64,000 nt of DNA from a bacterium (GTDB taxonomy: Bacteria; SZUA-79; Acidulodesulfobacterales; Acidulodesulfobacteraceae): NCBI GenBank assembly GCA_021789605.1, contig JAJYJI010000002.1, positions 62,001 through 126,000 on the forward strand, given 5' to 3'. Made by a program: the position numbers and the translations under genes. This document shows positions 24,488 to 33,424 of this stretch, one piece after another. Every line of letters begins with the position of its first letter. Positions within the stretch are counted from its first letter, which is position 1. The notes below the pieces were generated by a model. The model was not told where the DNA came from and made no database searches. It saw only the letters and a program-made list of their open reading frames with translations.

Positions 24488-24787
24488 TCATTTTTTTTCG
24501 GATATTTTAACTGCTTCGCATAAGTCTTTATAAATCTTTGAAACTTCAGGAGGAAGTTCCGATAATTTTAAATCTATCTTAATCTTTTCTCGGGCTTCGT
24601 CTATATCCCCATGGATAAGCCCGTAATTTACCGTAAATCTTCTTAACCTGTTTTTGACAAAAGGAAATGAATTTAATGTTTTTTTTGCGTAATAGGTTGC
24701 CGCAGAATTTTTTAAAATAATCTTGGCTATGTAAAAAAGCGGCTTTTTTAATGCTTTTTTTATTAAATTTTTAATCTTTTTTAGCAT
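24488..24787 (-). CDS. Small basic hypothetical protein (99 aa) in glycan operon
   Basis: ORF abutting the next GT gene (1-nt overlap), same strand. Confidence 0.55.
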   Translation of the reverse strand: MLKKIKNLIKKALKKPLFYIAKIILKNSAATYYAKKTLNSFPFVKNRLRRFTVNYGLIHGDIDEAREKIKIDLKLSELPPEVSKIYKDLCEAVKISEKK

Positions 24788-27246
24788 TAAATATATTCGT
24801 CCAGTCTGTTTTTAAAATTTTTTGCTATCGATTTCCAGCTAAAATGCGATTCCACATATTTTCTTGCGTTATAGACATACGCATCGTCGCGACTGTTTAA
24901 ATATTCTGAAATAGCGTCGGGAAAATTCTCCATATCGGTCAAGCCTATCATTTTGTTTTCCGGTATTCCGGCTGAGTCGCTTATCCCGCTTATAACGCCC
25001 CTTGCCCCGAAATAACTGGATAGCAAAGGAATGCCCGCCGCCATATAATCCAAAATTTTTAAGTTCGTTCCCGAACCTGAAATAATAGGATTAAGGGCAA
25101 GGTCGGCAAAAGATAAATAAAAAAATTTTTCGTCGTCTTCGACGAGTCCGGTAAATCCTACATTATCGGGACAAAGAGCAAGCTCTGCTTTATCCGTCTT
25201 ATAGTGGTCGCCGACGCCTCCAAGGACTATGAATCTGTATTCAGGAAGTTTTCGGGCGGCGGCGATTATTTTATCCGCCGCTTCTATATTAGGCTTATGC
25301 CAGCTGCCCATGAAAAATATAATTTTTTCATTTTCTAACCCCAATTTTTTCTTTATTTCTTTTCTGACTGCCGGAGGCGTAAAAATTACGGAATCTAAAT
25401 CGACCCCGTTGGGAACTATCAAGACTTTATCCGGTTTTAAGTTTAAGCCGTATATTTTTTGCATATTGCCGGCGTCTTCCATGGAACAAAACGTAATTAA
25501 ATCAGAATAAAGGCAGGCTTCTTTTTCAGTTTCAAACAGATAATTTGCAATTTTTTCGCTTTCGTTATTTTTCTCCATCATCTGCTTTTTAAGCTCGTAC
25601 TCTACGTTATGAGACTCGTATATTAAAAAATTCCTTTCGTGTCTTTTCGCCAAAGATAACAAAGGGTAAGTATATGGATGGGATGCAATTAAAACCTCGG
25701 ATTCCAGCGAATATTTTTTTGCGGTATCGACATATTCCGATATATCCTTATAAAAATACAGCATTGCCAAATCCGTCGCGAATATGCCGATTTTATCCTG
25801 CATCTTTTTTTCTTTTTCTTCAAATTTCTTGGATTTTGGGATTCTGTTCTCGAAAAGGTTTGGGGCTATCTCCTTTCTAAAACCGGTATCGTTGCTGCCG
25901 GTCAAAGATATTATTTCTATATCGTAATATCTGGCAAGCTCCTTATATAAATAAAAAATCCTGTTCTGTCCCCCTCCCATAGGCGGGTAGATAGGATAAG
26001 TGGTCGAAACGGTAATTTTTTTTCTTTTATTTTTTTGATTATTATTAGTTTTAATTATATTATAACTATGCTTATAATTATTTTGTTCTTTAGCGGTCGC
26101 AATGCCGGTAACGCCAAACAATGACTGGACCGTATTTTCCCATGTTATAAGTTCTGCTTTCTTTTTAGCCCGGGTCCCCATTTCACGCATTAAATCAGTA
26201 TTTAAAGCGGCTTTTTCTATAAGCCCTTTTAAAGCATCTGCAGCGGGTTCGCAGACGAAGCCTGTTTTGCCGTCCTCTACGAATTCAAGCACGCCGCCGG
26301 AATCCTTAAAAGTAATCACCGGCTTTCCGCACATCATTGCTTCTAATGTTACAAGCCCGTAATCTTCTTCATAAGGTATGAAAATTACCGCCAAAGCGCC
26401 TGCGTAATAATCCGTTAAGTCCTTATCCCCTACGTAACCTACCAGTTCTATCCTCGGGTCGCCTTTCGAAATTTCTTTTAATTCATCCATAAGCGGTCCG
26501 GTTCCTACTATTTTTAAAGGAACATTTACGCCGGTTTTAAGGTATGCCTCGATAATTGTCCTTATTCGCTTTGCTTCGTCGAGCCTGCTTACCGCCAAAA
26601 AATATCCGTAGTTCCCTTCCTTGAAATTTTCTAAATTTGAAGGGGGATATATAACGTTTACGGTTGCGGACGGAGGAAAATACTCTTTTCTCTCCGCTAC
26701 GGTTTTAGATATTGCGGAAAAACTCTTAACTCCCTCCATGGCTTGTTTGTCGAAAAAACCTATTATTTTTTTAATAAATGGTCCCGGAAACGCGTAAGCT
26801 TCTTTAGGTATTTTTTTATCTTCCTCAAGCTCGAAAAGCATTTCAAACAAAACGCCGGGGGAAGACAGCGGCTTTTCCATATAATTTAAAATATTCTTAA
26901 TTTTTCCGGCTTTAAAATCCGCGGGGATGTGAATTTTTGACTGGTCGTACATATCGTATAACCCTCTCAGACAGTGCAGCATGTATATATGATGATTTTC
27001 GTGCTTTATCATCCATGCCGGATACTTGCAAGTTATAACCGAGTCGAAATGACTTGCGTCAAATGCGTAAAATTTATAATACGCGCGGATTAAATTCCAA
27101 AAATTGTCTTCCTTGACCGGAATTTTAATAAGTTCGCACTGGTGGGTCGTATTTTTGTTTATATAGCTTTGAATGCCCCAGTAAAATTTTTCGGCTCCTC
27201 CGACGGTAAAAGGAATGGGGCTAGGCGCTATCAGTCCTATTCTCAT
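24787..27246 (-). CDS. Two-domain GT4-type glycosyltransferase
   Basis: N-domain VGGAEKFYWGIQSYI...IPYEEDYGLVTLEAMMCGKPVITFKDSGG; C-domain YPPMGGGQNRIFYLYKELARYYDIEIISLTG...GSGTNLKILDYMAAGIPLLSS. Confidence 0.9.
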   Translation of the reverse strand: MRIGLIAPSPIPFTVGGAEKFYWGIQSYINKNTTHQCELIKIPVKEDNFWNLIRAYYKFYAFDASHFDSVITCKYPAWMIKHENHHIYMLHCLRGLYDMYDQSKIHIPADFKAGKIKNILNYMEKPLSSPGVLFEMLFELEEDKKIPKEAYAFPGPFIKKIIGFFDKQAMEGVKSFSAISKTVAERKEYFPPSATVNVIYPPSNLENFKEGNYGYFLAVSRLDEAKRIRTIIEAYLKTGVNVPLKIVGTGPLMDELKEISKGDPRIELVGYVGDKDLTDYYAGALAVIFIPYEEDYGLVTLEAMMCGKPVITFKDSGGVLEFVEDGKTGFVCEPAADALKGLIEKAALNTDLMREMGTRAKKKAELITWENTVQSLFGVTGIATAKEQNNYKHSYNIIKTNNNQKNKRKKITVSTTYPIYPPMGGGQNRIFYLYKELARYYDIEIISLTGSNDTGFRKEIAPNLFENRIPKSKKFEEKEKKMQDKIGIFATDLAMLYFYKDISEYVDTAKKYSLESEVLIASHPYTYPLLSLAKRHERNFLIYESHNVEYELKKQMMEKNNESEKIANYLFETEKEACLYSDLITFCSMEDAGNMQKIYGLNLKPDKVLIVPNGVDLDSVIFTPPAVRKEIKKKLGLENEKIIFFMGSWHKPNIEAADKIIAAARKLPEYRFIVLGGVGDHYKTDKAELALCPDNVGFTGLVEDDEKFFYLSFADLALNPIISGSGTNLKILDYMAAGIPLLSSYFGARGVISGISDSAGIPENKMIGLTDMENFPDAISEYLNSRDDAYVYNARKYVESHFSWKSIAKNFKNRLDEYI

Positions 27247-28544
27247 TAAGGTTTTACTCCTATTACGGAATAATCCATTTCATTGTAAAAATTTTCTTTT
27301 ATAAACCTGTTGTTTTCGTTTTCTTCGGCTACTTCGTGAAAATCCGAATATTTATTCATTCTTTTAACCGTAACGTTAATAAAACCCCTGTCTTCGGCTA
27401 TAAATTCCATGGTAGCGGGAACTAAAGGCTTGATATGGGAAGGGTCGATGTAAAAAGTGCATGCGCCTACCATAAGATTTTCAGGATTCGGCGTTTCAAA
27501 AATAATTATGCCTCCAGATTTTATGACTCTGAACGATTCGTCCAGAACGGCGACTGCATTTTTAAAAGGCATATGTTCCAGTATGTGAAAACCCGTTACG
27601 GCGGACAGCGACGACGGCGGAAGGCTTCTCATATATTCCAATGCGTTTGCCTTCGATGCTTCAAGACTAAAACCGGCGCATAACTCCACCATGACTTCGT
27701 TCGTATCTACTCCCGAAGCCTTAATTCCTTTTTCGCCGAGCAGTTCAAGCCATTCCCCCCTTCCGCATCCCAAATCTAAAACCGGTGCGCTTCCGGTTTT
27801 ATCTAAAGCCTCCATTATATAGGGTAGATAGGCTTTCTGCCTGTTTTTAATGTCCTGCCTCGTGCCCCTGAACTTATCTTCAAACGTCAGATACAGGGCA
27901 TCCAGAATACTGTCGTCTTCTTTTATTATAGCTTGGGCGGCAGAAGCGTAATTACCTCCGACATCGCGCATCTTGCGGAATTCCTCCAAAAGCCTCATAA
28001 TCCTTCTTTGCATATCGACGATATTTGTTTTATGCGCGCCTATGTTCCTAAAAATATCCTTGACGGCGGCATCGGATTTATCGGTTTTGTTTATTAATAC
28101 GCCTATTTCCGAATCCATGGAGTCCATCCTGCCGATGATGTTTCGTACGTTTTCATCTAATAGATGCCGTATGTTTTTTGTTTCGGCTAAAAGTTCCAGC
28201 CTTGACAAAGACAGTTCCTGCAGTACGTCTAATATCGCGTTGCTAACGTTTCTCTGCTCCCTGAACAAAATTTCATAAAATTTAAGGATAATTTTTTGCA
28301 ATATTTTGCTTTTATTTATCGGAAACCTGTTTAACGCGTCAGGTATTTTCGTTCTAATCCGCGACTTGGCCCTAGAGTCGTTAATAGACAAATTAATACG
28401 GTTCGTTTTATCGGCGCCGCCGTCCGCGCCGCCGATATCATTGGCGAGATTATCCGCAGCGTGATTATCCGCCCTGTTCTGTTCCGCCACGGTTCGCACT
28501 TTTTGCATAATTTCCCCTACGCTTGCGCCGTTAATTTTATCCAT
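27246..28544 (-). CDS. Class I SAM-dependent methyltransferase with N-terminal coiled-coil-like region
   Basis: PVLDLGCGRGEWLELLGEKGIKASGVDTNEVMV, FHILEHMPF, HIKPLVPATMEFIAEDRGF; long helical region upstream. Confidence 0.87.
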   Translation of the reverse strand: MDKINGASVGEIMQKVRTVAEQNRADNHAADNLANDIGGADGGADKTNRINLSINDSRAKSRIRTKIPDALNRFPINKSKILQKIILKFYEILFREQRNVSNAILDVLQELSLSRLELLAETKNIRHLLDENVRNIIGRMDSMDSEIGVLINKTDKSDAAVKDIFRNIGAHKTNIVDMQRRIMRLLEEFRKMRDVGGNYASAAQAIIKEDDSILDALYLTFEDKFRGTRQDIKNRQKAYLPYIMEALDKTGSAPVLDLGCGRGEWLELLGEKGIKASGVDTNEVMVELCAGFSLEASKANALEYMRSLPPSSLSAVTGFHILEHMPFKNAVAVLDESFRVIKSGGIIIFETPNPENLMVGACTFYIDPSHIKPLVPATMEFIAEDRGFINVTVKRMNKYSDFHEVAEENENNRFIKENFYNEMDYSVIGVKP

Positions 28545-28602
28545 AAAATAATAAGCCTCTTTTATTTACTTTTTAAAATTTAATTTATTAAATATTTTAA
28601 CT

Positions 28603-30882
28603 TTAAAAATATCCGAAACTCCTCAGCTTATCCATTATGGAGTCTTTTTCGGAAGACCTCCCCGAGCGTTCCGGTCCGTTCATATCCGACTTGCCGGTGC
28701 ACGGCTCGCAGTCTAAACTGCGGTATCCTTCGTCGTATAAGCCGCAATAAGGTATGCCTTCGGCTCTTATGAAATTCCATATGTCTTTCTCGGTAAATTG
28801 CAGTATGGGATGCACTCTGGTATGCGTCGGATTATCCCTTTCTGAAAAAAAAGTTTCGTCCGACCTTGCCGGATGCTCGTCTCTTCTTACCCCTGTCATT
28901 AAAGCTTTTAATTTTAAATCCGTAACCGCTTTTTTTAGCGGAACGGTTTTAAACTTCAAACAGCATTCTTCCTTGCTCAAATCTGCCTTAATATTCATTA
29001 GGGAGTCTTTTTCCGAAAAAACCCGCAGGTCCAAAGCCCATTCGTTTTTAATTCTGCCGATAAAAGCGTAAATTTCTTTAAACTCTAGACCGGTATCTAT
29101 ATTGATAACCTTAAAAGGAATAATCCCGTTAAACGCTTTTTTTATCAGATAAAGCAAAACCGTGGAATCCTTTCCGCCGGTAAACCCAACGCCTATGTCT
29201 TCGCCGAACCTTCTGCGGGCTTCCTTAATCGTTTCCAAAGCCGAATCTATTTTGCGGCTTAATCCGCTTGCGTTTCCACCGCCTGCATTTTCTTCTTTTG
29301 CCGCCGCTTCTTTTTCTGCCGCCGCCGCGGTATTTATTATGCCGGACGGGATATCGTAGCCGTCGCCGAAGCCGCTCTCGTCATCCTGAAATACGTTTTC
29401 GGACTCGGCGCAGTCCTTTTCGAGTTTATCCAGCGTTTTTACGTAATCCGTCCTTTCCTGTTCCGAAACGTCCAGCGGCGTGTTTTCGAGAGGGTCGTTT
29501 ATCAAATCGTATTTATAAACGTAATCCGGAATTTTTAATCCGGCTTTTTCCATGCTGCCCCAAAACTCGTCAAAAATATCTTTCCTCGAATACTTTTGCG
29601 AACCGAGCATATTTAATTTTGCGGACAGCCCCTCTTTGTCCTCGAAGCGCAGCAGGATATTCCTGTATAGCGACTTCACGTAATCCGCGTCGCTGTTTTT
29701 AAAACCCTGCGTCCTTGCGTCGAAGGACTCGTAAGAGCCACCGTTTTCAATGTAATTTCCTGAAAAAACAATCTTTTTATCCTTAAACCTCAAACATCTT
29801 TGAAATAAAAAATACTCGTCCGAAGAATCGCGCTTCGCAATCACGGGTCTGCCGTCTTCGCCCGACAGGGCGCCTTCGCCTCCCAAATAATTATTTTGCT
29901 TCCATACTTCGGAATAAACGTAATCCCTGTCGTGAAAATAAAGTCCGTCTATATCTCCGCAAACAAATGATGGATTTATGCCCGCCTGCGATAAAACCGA
30001 AGGAAAAATATCTGTTATGGAAACCATGTCCTTCCGCGACCCCGCCTTCATATTAGGACCGTGAAAAATAAGCGGAACGTGAGTTACTTCGTCGTATAGT
30101 TCCCCCGCATGGGAAAAATAATCGGGGTCGTCAATTGAAACGCGTCCTTCGCCGTGGTCGGACGTAATAGCGTAAACGTTGTCGTCGTCGAAAAAACTAT
30201 ACTTTTTTAAAAAACCGGCGGTCGTTTTAAATCTCCCGCCGTCGAATTTATTGACACCTTCTATATAAGGCTCGAAAAGTATTTTTACGTCGCTTTTAAT
30301 TTTGCCGGCAAATTCTCGCCAAATTTTATGCGGTTCTTTTTCTTTTAAATTTAAATCGTAATCTTTATCCGCCTTTTCGATAAATTTAAAATAATCGCCG
30401 TTATAGTTATTGTCGGGCGGACATTCTGAAAACAAGTAAGGCTCGTGGACGTCGAAAAAATGGATAAAAAGAAAAACTTTTTCGTTTTTCATCCCGTCCA
30501 GCAGTTCAAAAAGCTGCGCGTCGTTTCTGGTTATTTTATAGTCGAAGCCCCTTGCAAGCCCGAGCGGCTCGAACAGTTCTGGAATATCCGTGCTGAAAAC
30601 CGTTTTATACCCGCTCTTTTTAAATATTTCGGCTAAGGTAACGGACTTATCGCTTAATTTTTTGTAATAGTAAGGCCTTACTCCGTGATGCTGCGGCAAA
30701 AGACCGGTGAACATCGACGCATGCGCGGATGTAGTATAGGTATTGGTGCTGAAGCAATTTTTAAAAACGGCGGCTTTTTCGGAAATTTCGTTTATTACGG
30801 GCGTATTTACTTTATTTCCCGCTCCTATGCAGTCGTATCTTAAATTGTCTATGGAAATCAGCAATACTTTATCGCACGGCAT
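28603..30882 (-). CDS. Fusion: alkaline-phosphatase-superfamily sulfatase-like domain + CysD/CysH (PAPS reductase family) PP-loop domain
   Basis: LLISIDNLRYD, TYTTSAHASMFTG, TSDHGEGR, THVPLIFHGP; C-term GFTGGKDSTVLLYLIKKAF, CCLKFKTVPLKK, TGVRRDE, GYRSLDCEPCT, ERSGR...GYF. Confidence 0.88.
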   Translation of the reverse strand: MPCDKVLLISIDNLRYDCIGAGNKVNTPVINEISEKAAVFKNCFSTNTYTTSAHASMFTGLLPQHHGVRPYYYKKLSDKSVTLAEIFKKSGYKTVFSTDIPELFEPLGLARGFDYKITRNDAQLFELLDGMKNEKVFLFIHFFDVHEPYLFSECPPDNNYNGDYFKFIEKADKDYDLNLKEKEPHKIWREFAGKIKSDVKILFEPYIEGVNKFDGGRFKTTAGFLKKYSFFDDDNVYAITSDHGEGRVSIDDPDYFSHAGELYDEVTHVPLIFHGPNMKAGSRKDMVSITDIFPSVLSQAGINPSFVCGDIDGLYFHDRDYVYSEVWKQNNYLGGEGALSGEDGRPVIAKRDSSDEYFLFQRCLRFKDKKIVFSGNYIENGGSYESFDARTQGFKNSDADYVKSLYRNILLRFEDKEGLSAKLNMLGSQKYSRKDIFDEFWGSMEKAGLKIPDYVYKYDLINDPLENTPLDVSEQERTDYVKTLDKLEKDCAESENVFQDDESGFGDGYDIPSGIINTAAAAEKEAAAKEENAGGGNASGLSRKIDSALETIKEARRRFGEDIGVGFTGGKDSTVLLYLIKKAFNGIIPFKVINIDTGLEFKEIYAFIGRIKNEWALDLRVFSEKDSLMNIKADLSKEECCLKFKTVPLKKAVTDLKLKALMTGVRRDEHPARSDETFFSERDNPTHTRVHPILQFTEKDIWNFIRAEGIPYCGLYDEGYRSLDCEPCTGKSDMNGPERSGRSSEKDSIMDKLRSFGYF

Positions 30883-30932
30883 CTAATTACGCAACCCTCC
30901 CTAATCCCTATCCTTGCTTATTCTTAAAAATC

Positions 30933-33365
30933 TTAAAAATATCCCAGCTGCCTCAATTTTGCCATGGCGGCTTCCTTGTCCTCGGAACGCCCCGAGCGTT
31001 CGGCTACTCCTTCCTTAGGCGTTTTGGAAGTGCACGGGGCGCAGTCTATCGACCTGTAGCCCTCGTTATAAAGCGGGCAAAACGGCAGGTTATTAAGCTT
31101 AATATAGTCCCATATGTCTTTTTCGGTAAAGTGCAGAATGGGGTGGACCCTGAAGTGGTGAGGGTCCTTTCTTTTGGAAAAATAGGCTTCGTTGGCGCGG
31201 CTTTCCGTTTCGTCGCGCCTTATTCCCGTCATCATGGCTTTAAGATGCAGGTCTTTTATGGACATTTTGAGCGGAGAGGTTTTAAGCGTAAGGCAGCAGT
31301 CGGCTTTGTCCTTGGCTATCGGGTAATTTGCTTTGAGGGCTTCTTTATTGGAATACGTAAGTAGCTCGAAACCCCAATCCCGCTTTAATTTTTCTATAAA
31401 ATCCTTTATTTCTTTAAACTCGGCGGACGTATCTATCGTTATCACCTTAAAAGGGATTTTCCCGTCGAAGGCTTTGCGCACGAGGTCTAACATTACCGAG
31501 GAATCCTTGCCGCCGGTAAAAGCTATGCCGATAGAGTCGCCGAACCTCTCGCGGGCTTCTTTTATGATTTCGGTGCTTAATGCTATTTTTTGATGTAAAA
31601 GTTCGATAGTTAAAGCGTCTCCGGCGGCGTCGCCCACGGCGTTAAATTCCGGCTGGATTATCGCCGCTCCCCCCGTCCGCGCGCCGGCGTTCTTTTCGTC
31701 TTTTGCGGCTCCTGCCCCGTTTGCCGCGACTGGCGCCGGAGCGGGAATGTTTTCGTCGAACAGGTTTTCGGTTACGACCGCCCCGCTCTCGATTTTGTTT
31801 AAAATCTCGACGTATTTCTGAGTGCTTGTTAACGCCATATTTAAAGGAAGCGGCATTTCCTCTAAGGGGTCTGCGGCAAGGTCGTAATAATAGTTTTTAA
31901 CCCTGCGGTATATGTCCGACGACGTAAGGTTTTTATATATGTCCGTTCTAGTCGCCGTTTTTGCCTTTAACGCGTTTAAGAGGGTAAAATATTCCTGCCT
32001 GCTTATCCTTTTTCTCATCACGAAATTAAACATCGCTATGACGAAATCTTCTTCGGACAGTTTTACGTTTTCTATTATTTTTTTGGCTTCTTCGTGGGGG
32101 ATGTTTTCCGGTATGAAAAGATACTTTTTATCTGCCGTCCTTATAGCCCTTTGCGACAGAAAATATCTGTCTTTAGCGGAAGCCCCGTTATTCTGCCTGT
32201 TATATTCGGGAGCGGCAAACTGCATTATTTCGTTATACATATTCTGCGTGCAAAATTCGCTGTAGCAGTATTCCCTTTCGTCGAAGAGCGAAACGCCGTC
32301 TATGCCCGAAAGCCCCAAGGTTTCGCCCGCGCCGGAAGATTGAGACGGCGGCTGTGCCGGACCGGTTTTATTATCATGCGATACGATATCCGCATCGAGC
32401 CCTGAAAGCGTTATCAGGGTCTTAAACACGTCCACTATGGACGCAATCTTGCCGTAAGCCTTTTTTTCGACCTGCGGAGCGTGAAGTATCAACGGTACGT
32501 GCGTTACTTCGTCGTAAAGTTCCCCCATATGACCGAAAACGGGCTGATCGAAAAGGGTTATCCTGCCCTCGCCGTGGTCGGCTAAAATGGAATATATGGC
32601 TTCTTCGTCAAAATACCCCAGCGATTTAAGGGAATTATAAATCAGCCTGAAACGCCCCTTGTCGAATTTGTTAATGCCGTATATGTAAGCGGGCAGCATT
32701 ACGTGCTCCCAAAAATTAACCTTTGACGAAAAATTATTCCAAAGCGCAAAAGGGTCGTTGTTAGTCATTGGAATTTTAAACAAAAGCGACATTTTTTTTA
32801 TGAAGTCGAAATAATCGTCGTTGTAATGATTTTCGTTGTAATTCTGCGAATATATATAAGGTTCGTGCGCGTCGAAAAGATGCATGAAGCAAAAAACCTT
32901 TTCGTTTTTTAACCCTTCAAGCTGCTTATACAGCTCGCTTATATCGCCGGCAAAAACGTAATCGAATCCTTTTGTCAGCCCGATGGGATGAAACAGCTCT
33001 ATGACGTCGGAATATAAAACGGTCTTGTAGCCGTTTTTCTTATAAACGTCGGCAAGGGTAACGCAGTCTTTGTTCAGTTTTTTATAGAAAAAAGGTCTTA
33101 CGCCGTGCCTTTGCTGGTATAATCCGGTAAATAAAGAGGCATGTGCGGCTGTGGTATAAGTCGAGGTCGAAAAGAAATTGGTAAAAACGGCGGAATTTGA
33201 AGCAATCTCGTCCAGAGTCGGAGTGTCCGGCAATTTTTCGAGGTAAAACTGCTTCAGGTGGGGCTTGTCTTCTACGTAGCTTGCGCAGTCGTATCTTAAA
33301 TTGTCTATTGAAATAAGTAAAACTTTTGAGTTTTTAGCATTTGCTCCGTTCTCTACGTTTTCCAT
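30933..33365 (-). CDS. Second fusion: sulfatase-like domain + CysD/CysH PP-loop domain
   Basis: LLISIDNLRYD, TYTTAAHASLFTG, ADHGEGR, THVPLILHAP; C-term AFTGGKDSSVMLDLVRKAF, CCLTLKTSPLK, TGIRRDE, GYRSIDCAPCT, ERSGR...LGYF. Confidence 0.88.
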   Translation of the reverse strand: MENVENGANAKNSKVLLISIDNLRYDCASYVEDKPHLKQFYLEKLPDTPTLDEIASNSAVFTNFFSTSTYTTAAHASLFTGLYQQRHGVRPFFYKKLNKDCVTLADVYKKNGYKTVLYSDVIELFHPIGLTKGFDYVFAGDISELYKQLEGLKNEKVFCFMHLFDAHEPYIYSQNYNENHYNDDYFDFIKKMSLLFKIPMTNNDPFALWNNFSSKVNFWEHVMLPAYIYGINKFDKGRFRLIYNSLKSLGYFDEEAIYSILADHGEGRITLFDQPVFGHMGELYDEVTHVPLILHAPQVEKKAYGKIASIVDVFKTLITLSGLDADIVSHDNKTGPAQPPSQSSGAGETLGLSGIDGVSLFDEREYCYSEFCTQNMYNEIMQFAAPEYNRQNNGASAKDRYFLSQRAIRTADKKYLFIPENIPHEEAKKIIENVKLSEEDFVIAMFNFVMRKRISRQEYFTLLNALKAKTATRTDIYKNLTSSDIYRRVKNYYYDLAADPLEEMPLPLNMALTSTQKYVEILNKIESGAVVTENLFDENIPAPAPVAANGAGAAKDEKNAGARTGGAAIIQPEFNAVGDAAGDALTIELLHQKIALSTEIIKEARERFGDSIGIAFTGGKDSSVMLDLVRKAFDGKIPFKVITIDTSAEFKEIKDFIEKLKRDWGFELLTYSNKEALKANYPIAKDKADCCLTLKTSPLKMSIKDLHLKAMMTGIRRDETESRANEAYFSKRKDPHHFRVHPILHFTEKDIWDYIKLNNLPFCPLYNEGYRSIDCAPCTSKTPKEGVAERSGRSEDKEAAMAKLRQLGYF

Positions 33366-33424
33366 CGCGTTAATCCCTGTTTATTATTTTATATACCGTT
33401 ATATTATATATTTTAACAAAAATC

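Noticed and set aside
28603-33365. Sulfatase/PP-loop fusion as an assembly or missed-stop artefact
   Set aside because: Two independent paralogs show the same domain order with continuous reading frames and similar linkers.
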